Positions 33,108-44,247 of a DNA stretch of 64,000 bases are shown piece after piece. The translations under genes and the position numbers were made by a program. How positions within the stretch are numbered: the first letter of the stretch is position 1; each line of letters opens with the position of its first letter. This DNA is from Daphnia pulex (lineage: Eukaryota; Arthropoda; Branchiopoda; Diplostraca; Daphniidae). The stretch is from positions 3,658,001 through 3,722,000 of the forward strand of contig NC_060021.1 in the NCBI RefSeq assembly GCF_021134715.1, in the 5' to 3' direction. The notes below the pieces were generated by a model, which did not search any database, was not told the origin of the DNA, and was given only the letters and a program-made list of their open reading frames with translations.

Positions 33108-36100
33108 TTGTTCTCTGTCATATTCTTCACGGTTTTTTGCTAGTGACAAATCTGCTTAGAAAAGTCGTCTGGTCAACTTAGTCTTTTCGTGCCGTTAAAG
33201 GCAATAGCACTGCGTAGCCCCTAGCTCCCTGCTCCTGTCTGACCTTTTTTAATGGGATCTTGTCTACGCCTTCTTTATTGATAGTTCTTAAGTCTTTTCT
33301 TTCCTTCATTATATATATATATCTCTGTAGCCTCGTACTGGCCGAACTCGATACCTTACTCAACGACGTCTTGTATGACTAAATTCTTTAAATGTCAAAT
33401 GATGAAGAAAACTGGAAACAAAGTTCATTAATCAAATTTAGCCTCTTAGTCAACTCTGCCATTTCTAAAAGGCCACAAGACATATGACAAATAAGGATTA
33501 AGCACCAAAAGACAAGGAGCAGTAAGGCACTAACGAATGGTTTGTATAAAGTGTGAGACGCTTTGTTAATACACTTTCTAGTTGACGCTCTTTTAGGCAA
33601 CAGCTCATTCCTCCTCCCGACATCCATATGCAGTTACCAATCTGGTATGTATACAAGACTAAACATTTTTGTATATGTCGTTAAACGGTACCTTAGATTA
33701 GTCTTGGTAGATTCGTAAGCCTTATGATCAAACGCATTCTGAAATCGCTTACGGTCACGTAAAACGGAAAGGTGGAAAATTAATTATTTGCATTTCAATA
33801 AAAAAGAATAAATGACATACAGTACTACTCGTCGGTAACAGCGAGTTTTTATTGTTATTCTGCTATTCAAGTGATTCGAGCTTCAAACTATTATCAGACT
33901 CCGATCGCCTTACGTTGACATCTCGATCAAGACAAATCTCAGTATTTCCCTTTGCATGACGGTTATATCATCAACTATCAATAAGGTGAAATAAGATTTT
34001 GAAATGAAAAAAAGTTTTTCTATAGATTTGGTACCGTATACAGCCAGTGGTTGCACAACCTTATTTTCTAAAACATTTGGCGCCGTGATCAAATTCGAGG
34101 CGTACTGGAATGTCGGTCAAACTGTCATAGGGTCAAGGAACATGTCAAAGGTTTGTTTGCATAACAGTCCATCGTCAACCCCTTGAGAATATCGACCAGC
34201 CCTTGCGTGCCTTCCGTCTGACTCCAGATGCAGGGCGAACATCTGGCGAAGCCGGGGGCAAGAAATTCGGTTCTCTTATTCCCCGCAGTTTCACGGTTTG
34301 TGATCGACTATGAATTGATCGACTATGGAAGCAAACGACCCGTTACCAAAAGAACTCAAATAATAATGAAACGTTAAACTCATTTTTATAGACTTCACCG
34401 AATGTCAAGTCCCGTTGGATGGATTGACCAGTCATCATTGCTTCCGATCGTCCGGATCCCATCGACCTACAGACGGACGCCCTCGAGCTCTACATCCGCT
34501 TGCAGACAGAGCGGCCGTCTGATCAGACGAATCAGCATTTGACCAACGAAGGGTAAACATTTGACCTTTTTTGCTCCTCCCGTTGCGACTGCTTTTTAAA
34601 TTTCCGTTTCTTCTTTGGTGGTTTAAGTTCGACGAAAGTCTGACCGACATTCCCAGTACGCCTTTCTAACGTACGCCTAACATAAGTTGTGGTATGCAAT
34701 TTAATGATAACGGAATATACCAATGAGATTTGATTAATACGCCGACTTGCTAGCAATTGAATCGAATGAAAATAATCGCTTCCGTTTCTTTTTGTTCTAC
34801 TCAGTTTCTCCGCATCTGCCCGTTTGTTTTCTTCATTCAAGCTCCAAGTAATTGCACACACCTGTACAAACCAACAATTAATCTGAAAGAAGTATCGACT
34901 TCAAAATCAAAGTAAAGCTAATTCATTCATATAGTTTATTGTTAATCAGTCTTTTTCTGTTGGAAATTTATTTAAGACATTCAAACCACTAAATAGCCGT
35001 CATACGTCACACTGATATACTCTCGCTTTCTGCCGAATATTAATCTCTCTTCATCGCACTACCGCACAGCCGCATCTACAAAGGCTCAATCTTTTATATC
35101 ACAAATTTTTACTTTTATTCTCTACAATGGGACTTGTAGCAATTTCCTACATCAACCAAGCCTTTTTTTCTAAAAAAAAGTGCAAAGCTTGCAGAAACAA
35201 GTTACCTGCATGGAATAAGTGAAATAATTATTCAACGAGATTTTAAAAAATGAGTACAATGGAAATTTGCTTTTTTGTCGGCTCCGTTCTTGGGTTTGGT
35301 TTGGGCAGCAAATCAATCAGTCAATAGGCTCAATTCCATTATATTTCATGCTTTCGGCATTAAGCGGATGGATTCAGCGCCGTAATTCCTTGTCCACATA
35401 AAAAACTGGTCGATGATTTTCCTATTTGGTATATTGGGATTACGACGGCGGACTCTATGATGCTGTTATGACTTTTTAGATATATAGCGCTAATAGAAGT
35501 ATACACACCCTTTGATGCGTTACAGTAAGTAATTAAACTTGAATAGGTAAAGAGTGGGGCTCTCTGACGAGAAAAGAGAGAATTGGGTGTCAAATGTTTT
35601 TCAACTAACGCGTTCAAAAATTCTAATTTGTAAAAGAAAACAGTTATTCGTATACCTGGACCATTTGTTGGAGGCGTTGTTGGAGACATTTGTCACTTAT
35701 TGTTAAAAAAGCGCGAAATCAATCAGCCACAACTATACCACAGCTTCCCACAAGAATAACGTAAAATAGCGTTTTTCCGTTTTTACAATTGCACTTCAAA
35801 AACAATTTTCTAAACTTTATTGGAAGTTTATTATTGGAAGTTTATTGGAAGTATTAGATCAAAGTGTGAACTGAAACATCCGCACTGATCATAACCAGGA
35901 CTGCCACTGCCACCAGCGATTAGTCAAGCAACGACGAATGAATCGACCACGCCCAATATTTTTCAAGGCTGACGATGTAAACAATTTTCTTGGTTACTAA
36001 AAAAAAATCAGAGAATATGGGTGCAAATTTTGGTTTGAGAATAGGAGAAGGAACGGAAGGATTTTTTTTAATGTGGCCTTCGTTATAAGATATAGCCTTC

Positions 36101-37191
36101 AAAGCCTTTAAAACTTTTAAATGCCACACCTATTATGCATGTTATATTTTTCTTCATGTGGATCTTCATGAAACTTCAGCCTTCAGGTGCCTTCAGCCTT
36201 CAGGTGCCTTCAGCCTTCAGGTGCCTTCAGCCTTCAGGTGCCTTCAGCCTACTTACAAGCTCATCCACAGTTTTCTTCCCTTCACTTGATCAGGTCCTTA
36301 TTATATCGCAAGCAAAAAGGAAAAGATACTCGAAGGTACCAAATGTTTTCGGGTCAATCTTCTATTTAACCCTGGGTAGTTTTAAGCATTGTCAACTAGA
36401 CTCAATCCTGACGCGTTAATAAAAATTTTTTTGCACCAGACAACACATTCGTTTCACATAGAAATCCTGTTGCAAGTAGTAGTCATCCAGTAAGTGTAAG
36501 GAAGAAGGTAAGTGTAAGAATCATTTCTATTACATGTTTGCAACTGTTGAGCTTATAGTCTCAGAGCTCTGTAAGTGTAAAAGATGAAATAAAATTCTTC
36601 TTGTTTTTGTAACAGGTAGAATATAAATGCACGAGAAGAAGGTGAAGAAGAGTAAAACGAAGGTAAGTATTTTTTGCGTTTTTTGAATGCTCAGGTTGTA
36701 GTGTATTGAAATCAATTCTATATTGACAAACTACACATTTATAGTCATATATATATAAAGTGCGATTTCTTAGCTAGAAGGTAGAGGTCACAATTTAACA
36801 TGCGGTATGTAGTTTAGTTGATTATAGTTGAATAATGTAGGCCCTATCATGTGATATAATTATAATATTGCCGTCTGTATTAGACAGCAATAACCTTTGT
36901 TATTAAATCAATCGCACACTTGTTATATATATTGGACTAAATTAACCTACAACTGGTTATTTAAGGGATGTTGAAAGATTGTTGATTGTATACATTATGT
37001 AGATTTAGTCGATATAGCAGATTCCATAGCCTTGATAGATTTCCGTTTCGAAGTCGATACACTTATACATGAATAGCTGAACAAATTGAATGATCAATTC
37101 CCTTTTTCAAAGGTAAGTATGCTATATGTACGTGTATCCGTCCCGTTAAATTAAATAATAAGAATAAAAACTTAATGTATATTCATTCGGT
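33108..37191. other. Intergenic between opsins 6 and 7
   Basis: About 4 kb without a recognisable gene. It holds a (TA)n run near 33310, a 17-bp tandem repeat at 36174-36250, and a stretch at 36480-36670 with several GTAAGT sites around a tiny Lys-rich frame (ATG at 36627) for which no gene model could be built. Confidence 0.4.
36174..36250. repeat. Tandem repeat, 17-bp unit
   Basis: About four copies of CTTCAGCCTTCAGGTGC. The open frames across it are low-complexity and not regarded as genes. Confidence 0.85.
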
Positions 37192-38799
37192 TTAGGTACT
37201 CTCAGAAGCCTGTGTCTTCGCAGAGCTAACCGACTGATTATCTCCACCGTTCTGATTACTCTTCTTGGTGTTGGGGACGATGCAGATCCAAGGGTAGAGC
37301 TCCTTTAAGGCCTCTCGATACTTTGGATGAGACAGGGCGTAGATGACCGGGTTATAAGCGCACGAGGTCTTGGACAAAATGATGGGAAGTTCGCTAACGA
37401 GCGGAGTGATCTTGGACGTGTCGCCCCAGGTGCCGAGAAGGCAGATGACGGCGAACGGCGTCCAGGAGATGAGCCACAAGGTAACGTTCAAAATGGCGAT
37501 TTTAGCGATGCGGATTTCCGCAGAAACGGCCTGCTGGTCGGCATTGCTCCTCAGCGAGGTGACGTTCATCTTCTTAGCTTGCTGTCGGAGTTCGTCTTCG
37601 TGGTGGAAGACGGCCTGGACAATAAAGTAGTAACAGATGATGATGGAGGACACGGTGAGTACGTAGTTGCTGAAGAAGGCGGCCATCAGGTAAGATTTGT
37701 TGTTCATCGTTGTCGTTACAGCATCGAATGAACACCTATAAAGAACAAAGGTTATTGCCAATCGAGGATGAATTTATATGGAGACCCAGAAACAAATAAA
37801 CGTTATGTGGAAAGATGGTCGAAATATAAATCTCATCGCAGTTGCTGTTAAACCGATGGAAAATGACTTACGTTCCGAGCATACCGTCCATTGCGTATAG
37901 TCCCCATCCGACCAGAGGAGCAATAGACCATCCTAAAGCCCACACCCAGCTAAATATGATCAAGATGATGGCTCTGGAGAAAGTCAATGGCGTTCCGTTG
38001 AAACCCTTGACGATCACATTGTAACGGTCCCAGCTGATGAGCTACATGATTTATAGAAGAATGAATTAATGACGATAAATTGAAACCTAGAGTGCAGGCA
38101 TCAGGCCAGACAGAATTGCACTGATTAATTACAAAGTAAACTCACAGTCAATGTCATGATCTGGTTGTATCCCATGAGAGCGCCTGTGATTTTATATGCG
38201 CAAAATCAATTTAGCAATTAATGGGCAGAATTAAACACGGGCGTTTATGGAATAAGGCTTTTACCGCAGAATGAGTGGATTTGACATCCCAACTCTCCAA
38301 ACTGCCATGGTCCTCCCAAGAAGAAGTTGTAGACGCATTCAGGGATGAGAGTGACCATGAGCAAGAGATCAGACATGGCCAGATTCATAACAAGCATGTT
38401 GGCTGGCGTACGTAGCTTCTCGTTGTTGCTGAAGATCCTCAGTACGATTATATTTCCGCAGATGGCGATAGATCCTGCGCATTAAAATAATAATAATAAA
38501 AAAGGTAAGGGAGTGCAACAACAGGAAGCAGTGAAAGTCTTGGTGTGTTCTGTTAAAATAAAACAACATGAAACAAACGAAAATTAATGCAAATACGCAC
38601 CCATGACTAAATAATACAATCCGAAGAAGTAATAAAGCATGGGATGCGGGGATTTCTGGGTGTGCCAGTGGGGATGGAGGAAGCCACGGATGTCTTCCGG
38701 AGCGAAGGAAAGGATGGTGAAGGAATCCGGAAGAACCCAAGGATTGTAGCCTCCGTGCTGCGCCATTGCAGTGGCCGTCAACTCTGTTGATTGATTCAT
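37192..38799 (-). CDS. Opsin 7, long-wavelength-type rhabdomeric opsin
   Basis: Photoreceptor GPCR. Five coding exons: 38799-38601, 38474-38265, 38183-38146, 38041-37872, 37735-37192, total 1161 bases (386 residues). A Met 12 codons upstream (38835) is possible; I chose 38799 because the length then matches the paralogues. It has an N-glycosylation site (NQS), GCQIH, SWDRY, RCSF, LSKTS with the Lys, NPVIY and HPKYR. It lacks the last intron (PKYREALKEL is continuous), and its TM3 intron falls six codons before DRY in phase 0, nearly as in opsin 1. The tail ends ASEST. Complete and without lesions. Confidence 0.95.
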
Positions 38800-38982
38800 C
38801 TTCTCTGATTTGTTGGAATATGATGTAATTTTCACTCGGTGAATGTATGAGAAGTAGTTGCTGAAAATAAACTGCTGATGTTTGAGCGAAATGAAGATCC
38901 TAGTTGACGACTACGTTTTTCTCCTACTATCACGGCAGATGATAGTGGGCAAATGGCGCACTCTCCCAACTTTCCCCTTGGC

Positions 38983-39029
38983 TATAAATATGTTGCTCAA
39001 GTCCTTACTGAGACTGAGTAATTGGATTG
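38983..39029 (-). promoter_or_regulatory. Opsin 7 promoter region
   Basis: The plus strand reads CTATAAATA and the minus strand TATTTATAG at 38983-38990, a TATA-like box about 185 bases upstream of the ATG. TAATTGGATTG at 39019-39029 is identical to the motif before opsin 1. Confidence 0.5.
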
Positions 39030-41762
39030 TTAAGTGGATTTCAAGACTAGACACCGTATTTTTCTGGCTTATCAGACTGCTTGACTGTCTGCGAGCACCG
39101 AAAGGAATTCTTAGCAATAAGTATACCTATTAACCTGGACTTATATGCGTAGCCTACAACTACGAAGGATATTGGTAATAAAGAAAAAATAAGCTTGTTA
39201 GCACCAGCTTCGGATTCCCCATCAACACTCGATGGCGTTTCAAGCTACTACAAGATAAGGAAATTCTGATTATGTTTATTAATGTGTTATTCTCTATGTT
39301 CTCTATATATTCTCTATAGGTTAAATTAACCTAGATTGTTTGCATTAAAAATATTAACAATCGCGCACATTGAACGATGTCTCCTACTCGAATTACATAT
39401 GAGGCCTGCCATCAAGAAAAAGAGGTATAAAGAGTTAGGATTATAGCCAATATATTAGAGCAATCAATAGCCTATTTCCCTAATAAGGTTATATTGCCGT
39501 TGCCTACAGCCTAAACCGATGTGCGAATAACCTTTAGATCAATCAGATTACGTGTTTCGAGGTACAAACTACAAAGAAATCCTCCTAGTCAACTTAGAGT
39601 GATTCGTGACTAGTAAGTAGCAGTTCGAAAAAAATAAAAAAATAAAAAATAAAAACATGTTATATGGAAAGGCTATTTCGTAGTTTGTCACAAGGAAGCC
39701 CTTGACCGAAAGACTTTTAAACTTCGCGAAATGTCATTTCCTATTTTAGTCTTCACGCGAAGGATTAAAAATATATAATTGGGTTAAGCACATATGCACG
39801 TTAGCGAATCGGCTCAGTAACACACGTACGAATGCAACGCGCACGCTTCTCTAATAGGAAGAAGATTTGTATATAATTCCTCGCGACCTATTACCTTTCG
39901 AACTTGAGAGCTCCTAGTTAATAAAAGGGAGCTGTTGGTGCCTTAAGGTCCTCCATATGCATGCAGGCCTGGTATGGTATAGGCCTGGTACCTAATAATA
40001 TATTCAGGTCTTTTGGTTGAATCGCATCATAAAGAGAATAATATATATGATCTGAGCTTCGTTTCAAAGAGCTGGAGTCCCAAAATATGTCATTTATTGG
40101 ACCACAGTGTGCTTTATAATTGTGTCTAAAAAGATATCCTAAAAAAAGCTAATGTCTGGTCAAAACTGTCTATCAAAAGACCTTTTCCAGTTAAAAAAAT
40201 CGTCATATTTCGGATGCAGCCGAAATATATATAATATTGGGTCATGGCCCAAATAAAATCCTTAAAACAAAAAAACAGTTTTCTTTGATGGACTTGTGCT
40301 GTGCGGGATTCAACAAAATGCCCTAAACACAGATTTCAGCCAGCATTTTAATAGCTAATATAGCGTTTATCTTCAAATCTGAGTGCTGTTGTATATTAGG
40401 AATTTATATGTTAATATAAGAGCAACAAACTGGCAACAAGGAATCACAGCACTATAGTTGTGTGATGAACAAAACGTCCCAAGAGAGTATCTTGGATAAA
40501 ATCCAACGCTTAAGAGTTAAATCGCTTTTTCCAAGCTTTTTCAATACATTCCAACTCGGTATAGGCCTATATTCGGTTGGTCCGTTGGGATTTCTATTAT
40601 TGATATCACTAAATCTGCTTTAATTTTTTTCATAATTTTACGAAACCTAGTTAATCAGGTTTTAGTGAAAATTAAAACCCATATCAATTATTGGGCGCGA
40701 GTTAGCTAATAATTGTTAAGTTTATTTAAACACAATAGATAACGCCCCACCCGCCCCACCACCCTCCATTCAAGAACTCTCGATTCGGATTCCAGCATGT
40801 TTTGGATGTTTTGTGGAGTCCTCGGAGAAACTAAATTTATGTTTCATGAAATGCAAATTATTGGTGTTAGTATCTAATTTTTGTTTTGGTACTTTTTTGC
40901 CATTTTTTCGCATTTTTTTTTAAATTTAAAAGCTTGTAAAGTAATCGAAGAAAAGACTCACTTGAGGAAGACCTTTATATTCGGAAAAGGGTGTCAAAAG
41001 GACTATTTGTGATTTTTTAACCATTGTTATGTTACCACCCACGAATCGCAAAAAACTGAAACAGAAAAAAAATCTATGGTATATTCGGAGATAAGAATCT
41101 TAGTTAGCTCAGAGAAGTCAATAATAGCTCTCTTCTTATTTCGCCTTAGGCTATTTAGCTCCTCCAATTCTTACCCATGATTTTAACCTACTATACCGTC
41201 TAGGAAAACAGTTAAAAAGCTACGTTCGTGGGTCACCTTCAGACGTTGGAAAAATAATTTTATCCTAATAACATTTTTGTGTTATTCTGGGAATCGTGGT
41301 CGGATCGTGGATCGTGGTCCGATTTGGAAACTGGAATGAGCGCTCTAGTGAGTGTGTCAGCTACTACGCTCAGCTACTTTTGAGAGCCTAGATGGCTCTG
41401 TTTCCAGTTTCAACTTCACAATTCTGACAAGCTCCGCCCTATAATGTCTGAAAATCGGGGATACGTTTACCCTAAAACCGGGATAGGGAAGCCAACACAG
41501 CCGTGAACCGACCAGGCATCTATTGCTCTGCCAGGACTTAGAAAAAAAAAACTGTTCTCTGGCCTAATTCAGTAACGCTACGCGTGGTGACAGTCGCGGC
41601 GTTATGTATGCTGTACTCTGGACGTCCGCACTTTCCCTCCTCCCCCTCTCCCCTCTTCGACCCACCCGGGGGATCTCACTTTGAAACACCCCCTCAAAAA
41701 GCTGTGACGAGGCCTTACGGCCAAATCCTAACGGGTGACGGTACCATAGTCTCTTAGACCAT
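39030..41762. other. Intergenic between opsin 7 and the 41.8-kb foldback element
   Basis: About 2.7 kb of AT-rich DNA with no ORF over 60 codons listed and no repeat family that I recognise. A small GGATCGTGGATCGTGG duplication lies near 41305. Confidence 0.4.
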
Positions 41763-42306
41763 GGTAAAAGTAGTCTTGCATTGGCGGCTTATGGAGTTCC
41801 GCCAATTTTAGTTTTAGTTTTTAATTTTCCCATTTAAGTCGTCTTCAGTTGCTATTCTTAATTAGATAACTACATTCCTTAGTTATCAGGTAATCTTTCA
41901 ATTTTTATTTCCCCTCGATAGTCATTGTAGTTTATTTATTATAACTTTTTAAGTAAAAGGCATTTTGTTTTCAAAGACTATATCCTGCCCCGAGGAAAGA
42001 GAACCCCGCGCCACCCCTTTTTCCCCTCTTAGTTTCTTCCTTCGTCTCTTCTTTCCATTCTTCCCTTGGGGCAGGAAATGGCGATATCTTTTCGTAAACA
42101 CGGAAGGCACGGTTACAAAAAAATTCATAATAAATAAACTACAATGACTATCGAGGGGAAATAAATCTTAAAAGATTACCGATAACTAAGGAATGTAGTT
42201 ATCTAATTAAGAATAGCAACTGAAGACGACTTAAATGGGAAAATTAAAAACTAAAACTAAAACGGGCGAAACTCCATAAGCCGCCATGCAAGACGATTTA
42301 CTTTTA
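41763..42306. repeat. Long foldback element, about 178-bp arms
   Basis: Arms about 41763-41941 and 42128-42306 are reverse complements with few mismatches (TAAAAGTA...TCTTGCA...GGCGGCTTATGGAGTT at the outer ends). The 186-base centre contains a second inverted repeat (ATCCTGCCCC and GGGGCAGGAAAT). There is no transposase. Probably a non-autonomous DNA transposon. Confidence 0.7.
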
Positions 42307-43403
42307 CGTGTCAAATCGATTTTTCACAATTTCAGCGAACTGGCAACTTCGGACGTTAGACTACTCTATTGAGCAATAAAACGTGTTAGGTTACAGTTAG
42401 GTTACAGTAATACAATCACAACATTGCTGGGGTTTCTCACTCGATGATAGGATCCGTTATGTAGGATCCGCGCGCGCAAATTAGCAAGCTCGTTTGAAAT
42501 TCGTTTATGATGCAATTTATTGGTTTCGTTGTTACATTTTATGCTACCTAATATTATCGTTTCCTCAAACACTTCTACCTTTAGTACTGAATGGCTTTGG
42601 TGCAGAGGAGATTACGTTCTCGTCAGGGTCAGTGGTTCAATATTTGAATCAGTCAAAATAAAACAAAAAAAAAAAAAATTAGTAAAATACAAATAGGCTC
42701 TAATTAAACAATACTACCACAATAGACCATTGGGCATTTTTAAAATCCTGATAACCTCTGAACTAGCAGCTAACCCATGACCTTATACACAAAGTATGAA
42801 GGAGGAATAATACTTTTTTCATCAAGCAACAATCCCTACAACGATGCGCAACGGGCGCTCTAGTCGTATACGACTAGAGCGCATAACATTGCGCTTTGTG
42901 GAACCGTCGGAACTTTTCAAAGCCCAAAATGTCGTAACACAATAAAAACCTATGAAACTACAGGAAGACTGGGGATAACTATTATTTTGAACATATGGAC
43001 ACAATAATTACAGAAAAATTTATCAAATTATAAAAACAATAATAAACTGCAATTAAAAAATGCATGCGAGATTTTTCAAAAAAGTATTTTATCGATTAAA
43101 ATAAAAATATTGTACAGACACATTGAAGAAGAAACAACATCCACCCTTAAACAAGGTTTTGGAGAGATGGTTGCTAATGAACATGTTAAATTTCCCATAA
43201 AGGGATTCAACGGGAAGCTACTTTTTTACTAGCGACATTTGTATGGACATGATAAGGAGGTTCCTTTGAATCAACGACATTTAGGCTGTTGCAGCATATG
43301 GACATTCAAAGGGGCCTTTTAGTAAAATGGCAGCTCCCCCTCCCCTCTTGTGGGAAATTTAACATTGTCATTGGCAACCATCTCCCCATACCCCTACCTT
43401 AAA
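42307..43403. other. Intergenic with a perfect 28-bp palindrome
   Basis: No gene. It holds GTTAGGTTACA twice in tandem near 42386 and the palindrome listed next. Confidence 0.4.
42855..42882. repeat. Perfect 28-bp palindrome
   Basis: GCGCTCTAGTCGTA followed directly by its reverse complement. A GCGCAA / TTGCGC pair outside it extends the symmetry imperfectly. Cause unknown; it could be the core of a foldback element. Confidence 0.7.
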
Positions 43404-43636
43404 TAGAGCTCTTCGGGGTTGCCTTTTTTTATCGATTACTTGTCAACGCAGCAGCCGATGTCACAACGCGAAGGAGGACAAGTGCGTGAAGTCCCCCTTC
43501 CCCTAACGGGTGGATTTTTCCAACCTAACCCACCCCCTTTTGCCCACTTTTCATTGGCTGGCAGCTTTCACGCTGTGACATTGACTGCTGCGTTGCCAAG
43601 TATCAGGTTAATGAAAGGCAACCCCGAAGAGCTCTA
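43404..43636. repeat. MITE-like inverted repeat related to the 20.5-kb element
   Basis: A 233-bp segment with imperfect arms of about 50 bp. The outer ends TAGAGCTCTTCGGGG are exact mirror images, and the inner arm includes AACGCAGCAG. The GCTCTTCGGG end and AACGCAGCA are shared with 20533-20805. There is no coding capacity. It lies 350 bp upstream of the opsin 8 TATA box. Confidence 0.65.
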
Positions 43637-43939
43637 ATGCTCTGTATCAGGAGAACAACATTGTATCCAAAAATTAAGAATGATTCAATAAGTCAAAAAT
43701 TAAGCATATTCTTTTTGATTCTATTTATTTCTATGTCCAAGATTACCTTAATCGATAGTTTGTATTTTAAATTATTGGCATTTATTCTGTAGCACAACTA
43801 TTCCTTAAGCCCCCAAAAGGCGCAAAAATGTAGTCCTGTTGCCGAAATGAAACCATAGAAATGTAACCAAACACGGTAAGTAAATCAGAAAAGAAATGTG
43901 ACTTAACAAGAAAGAAAAAAAAGACGTCATGAGAATAGT

Positions 43940-43994
43940 TAATTTAATAAAGCATCTTACTTGCTAATACTGTCAAGGAAGACTTCGTATAAAA
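43940..43994 (+). promoter_or_regulatory. Opsin 8 promoter region
   Basis: A plus-strand TATAAAA at 43988-43994. TAATTTAATAA at 43940-43950 is a weak RCSI-like match. A leader exon would end at a CAG|GTAAAA donor near 44160 and join an acceptor (GTATAG) about eight bases before the ATG, a leader intron as suspected for the other opsins. Confidence 0.45.
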
Positions 43995-44247
43995 GGAACA
44001 AGAAATTTTCTTTTAAGTTATAGCGTCAGTCGTCAAAGCTCTTGCTTTCGAGGTCGCTTCTTCTGCCTGTCTGCTTTCAAGCTTTACAAAGTCTTTATCG
44101 TCCAATTCTCTTTCTGAATCTGATTTTTGTGTCCTTCCGGTATCAAAATCTACTTTACAGGTAAAAACCAAATTTGTAAAAATATATTGTTTCTTTTGTT
44201 TTTCCTGCTTTTGTTCCTAACCACTTACTGTTTGTATAGTTTGAAAA

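Noticed and set aside
36540-36670. Small Lys-rich exon between several GTAAGT sites
   Set aside because: Too short, with no continuing frame on either side; probably chance splice-like sequence.
42386-42412. GTTAGGTTACA tandem as arthropod telomeric (TTAGG)n
   Set aside because: Only two imperfect units with ACA spacing; not a telomeric array.
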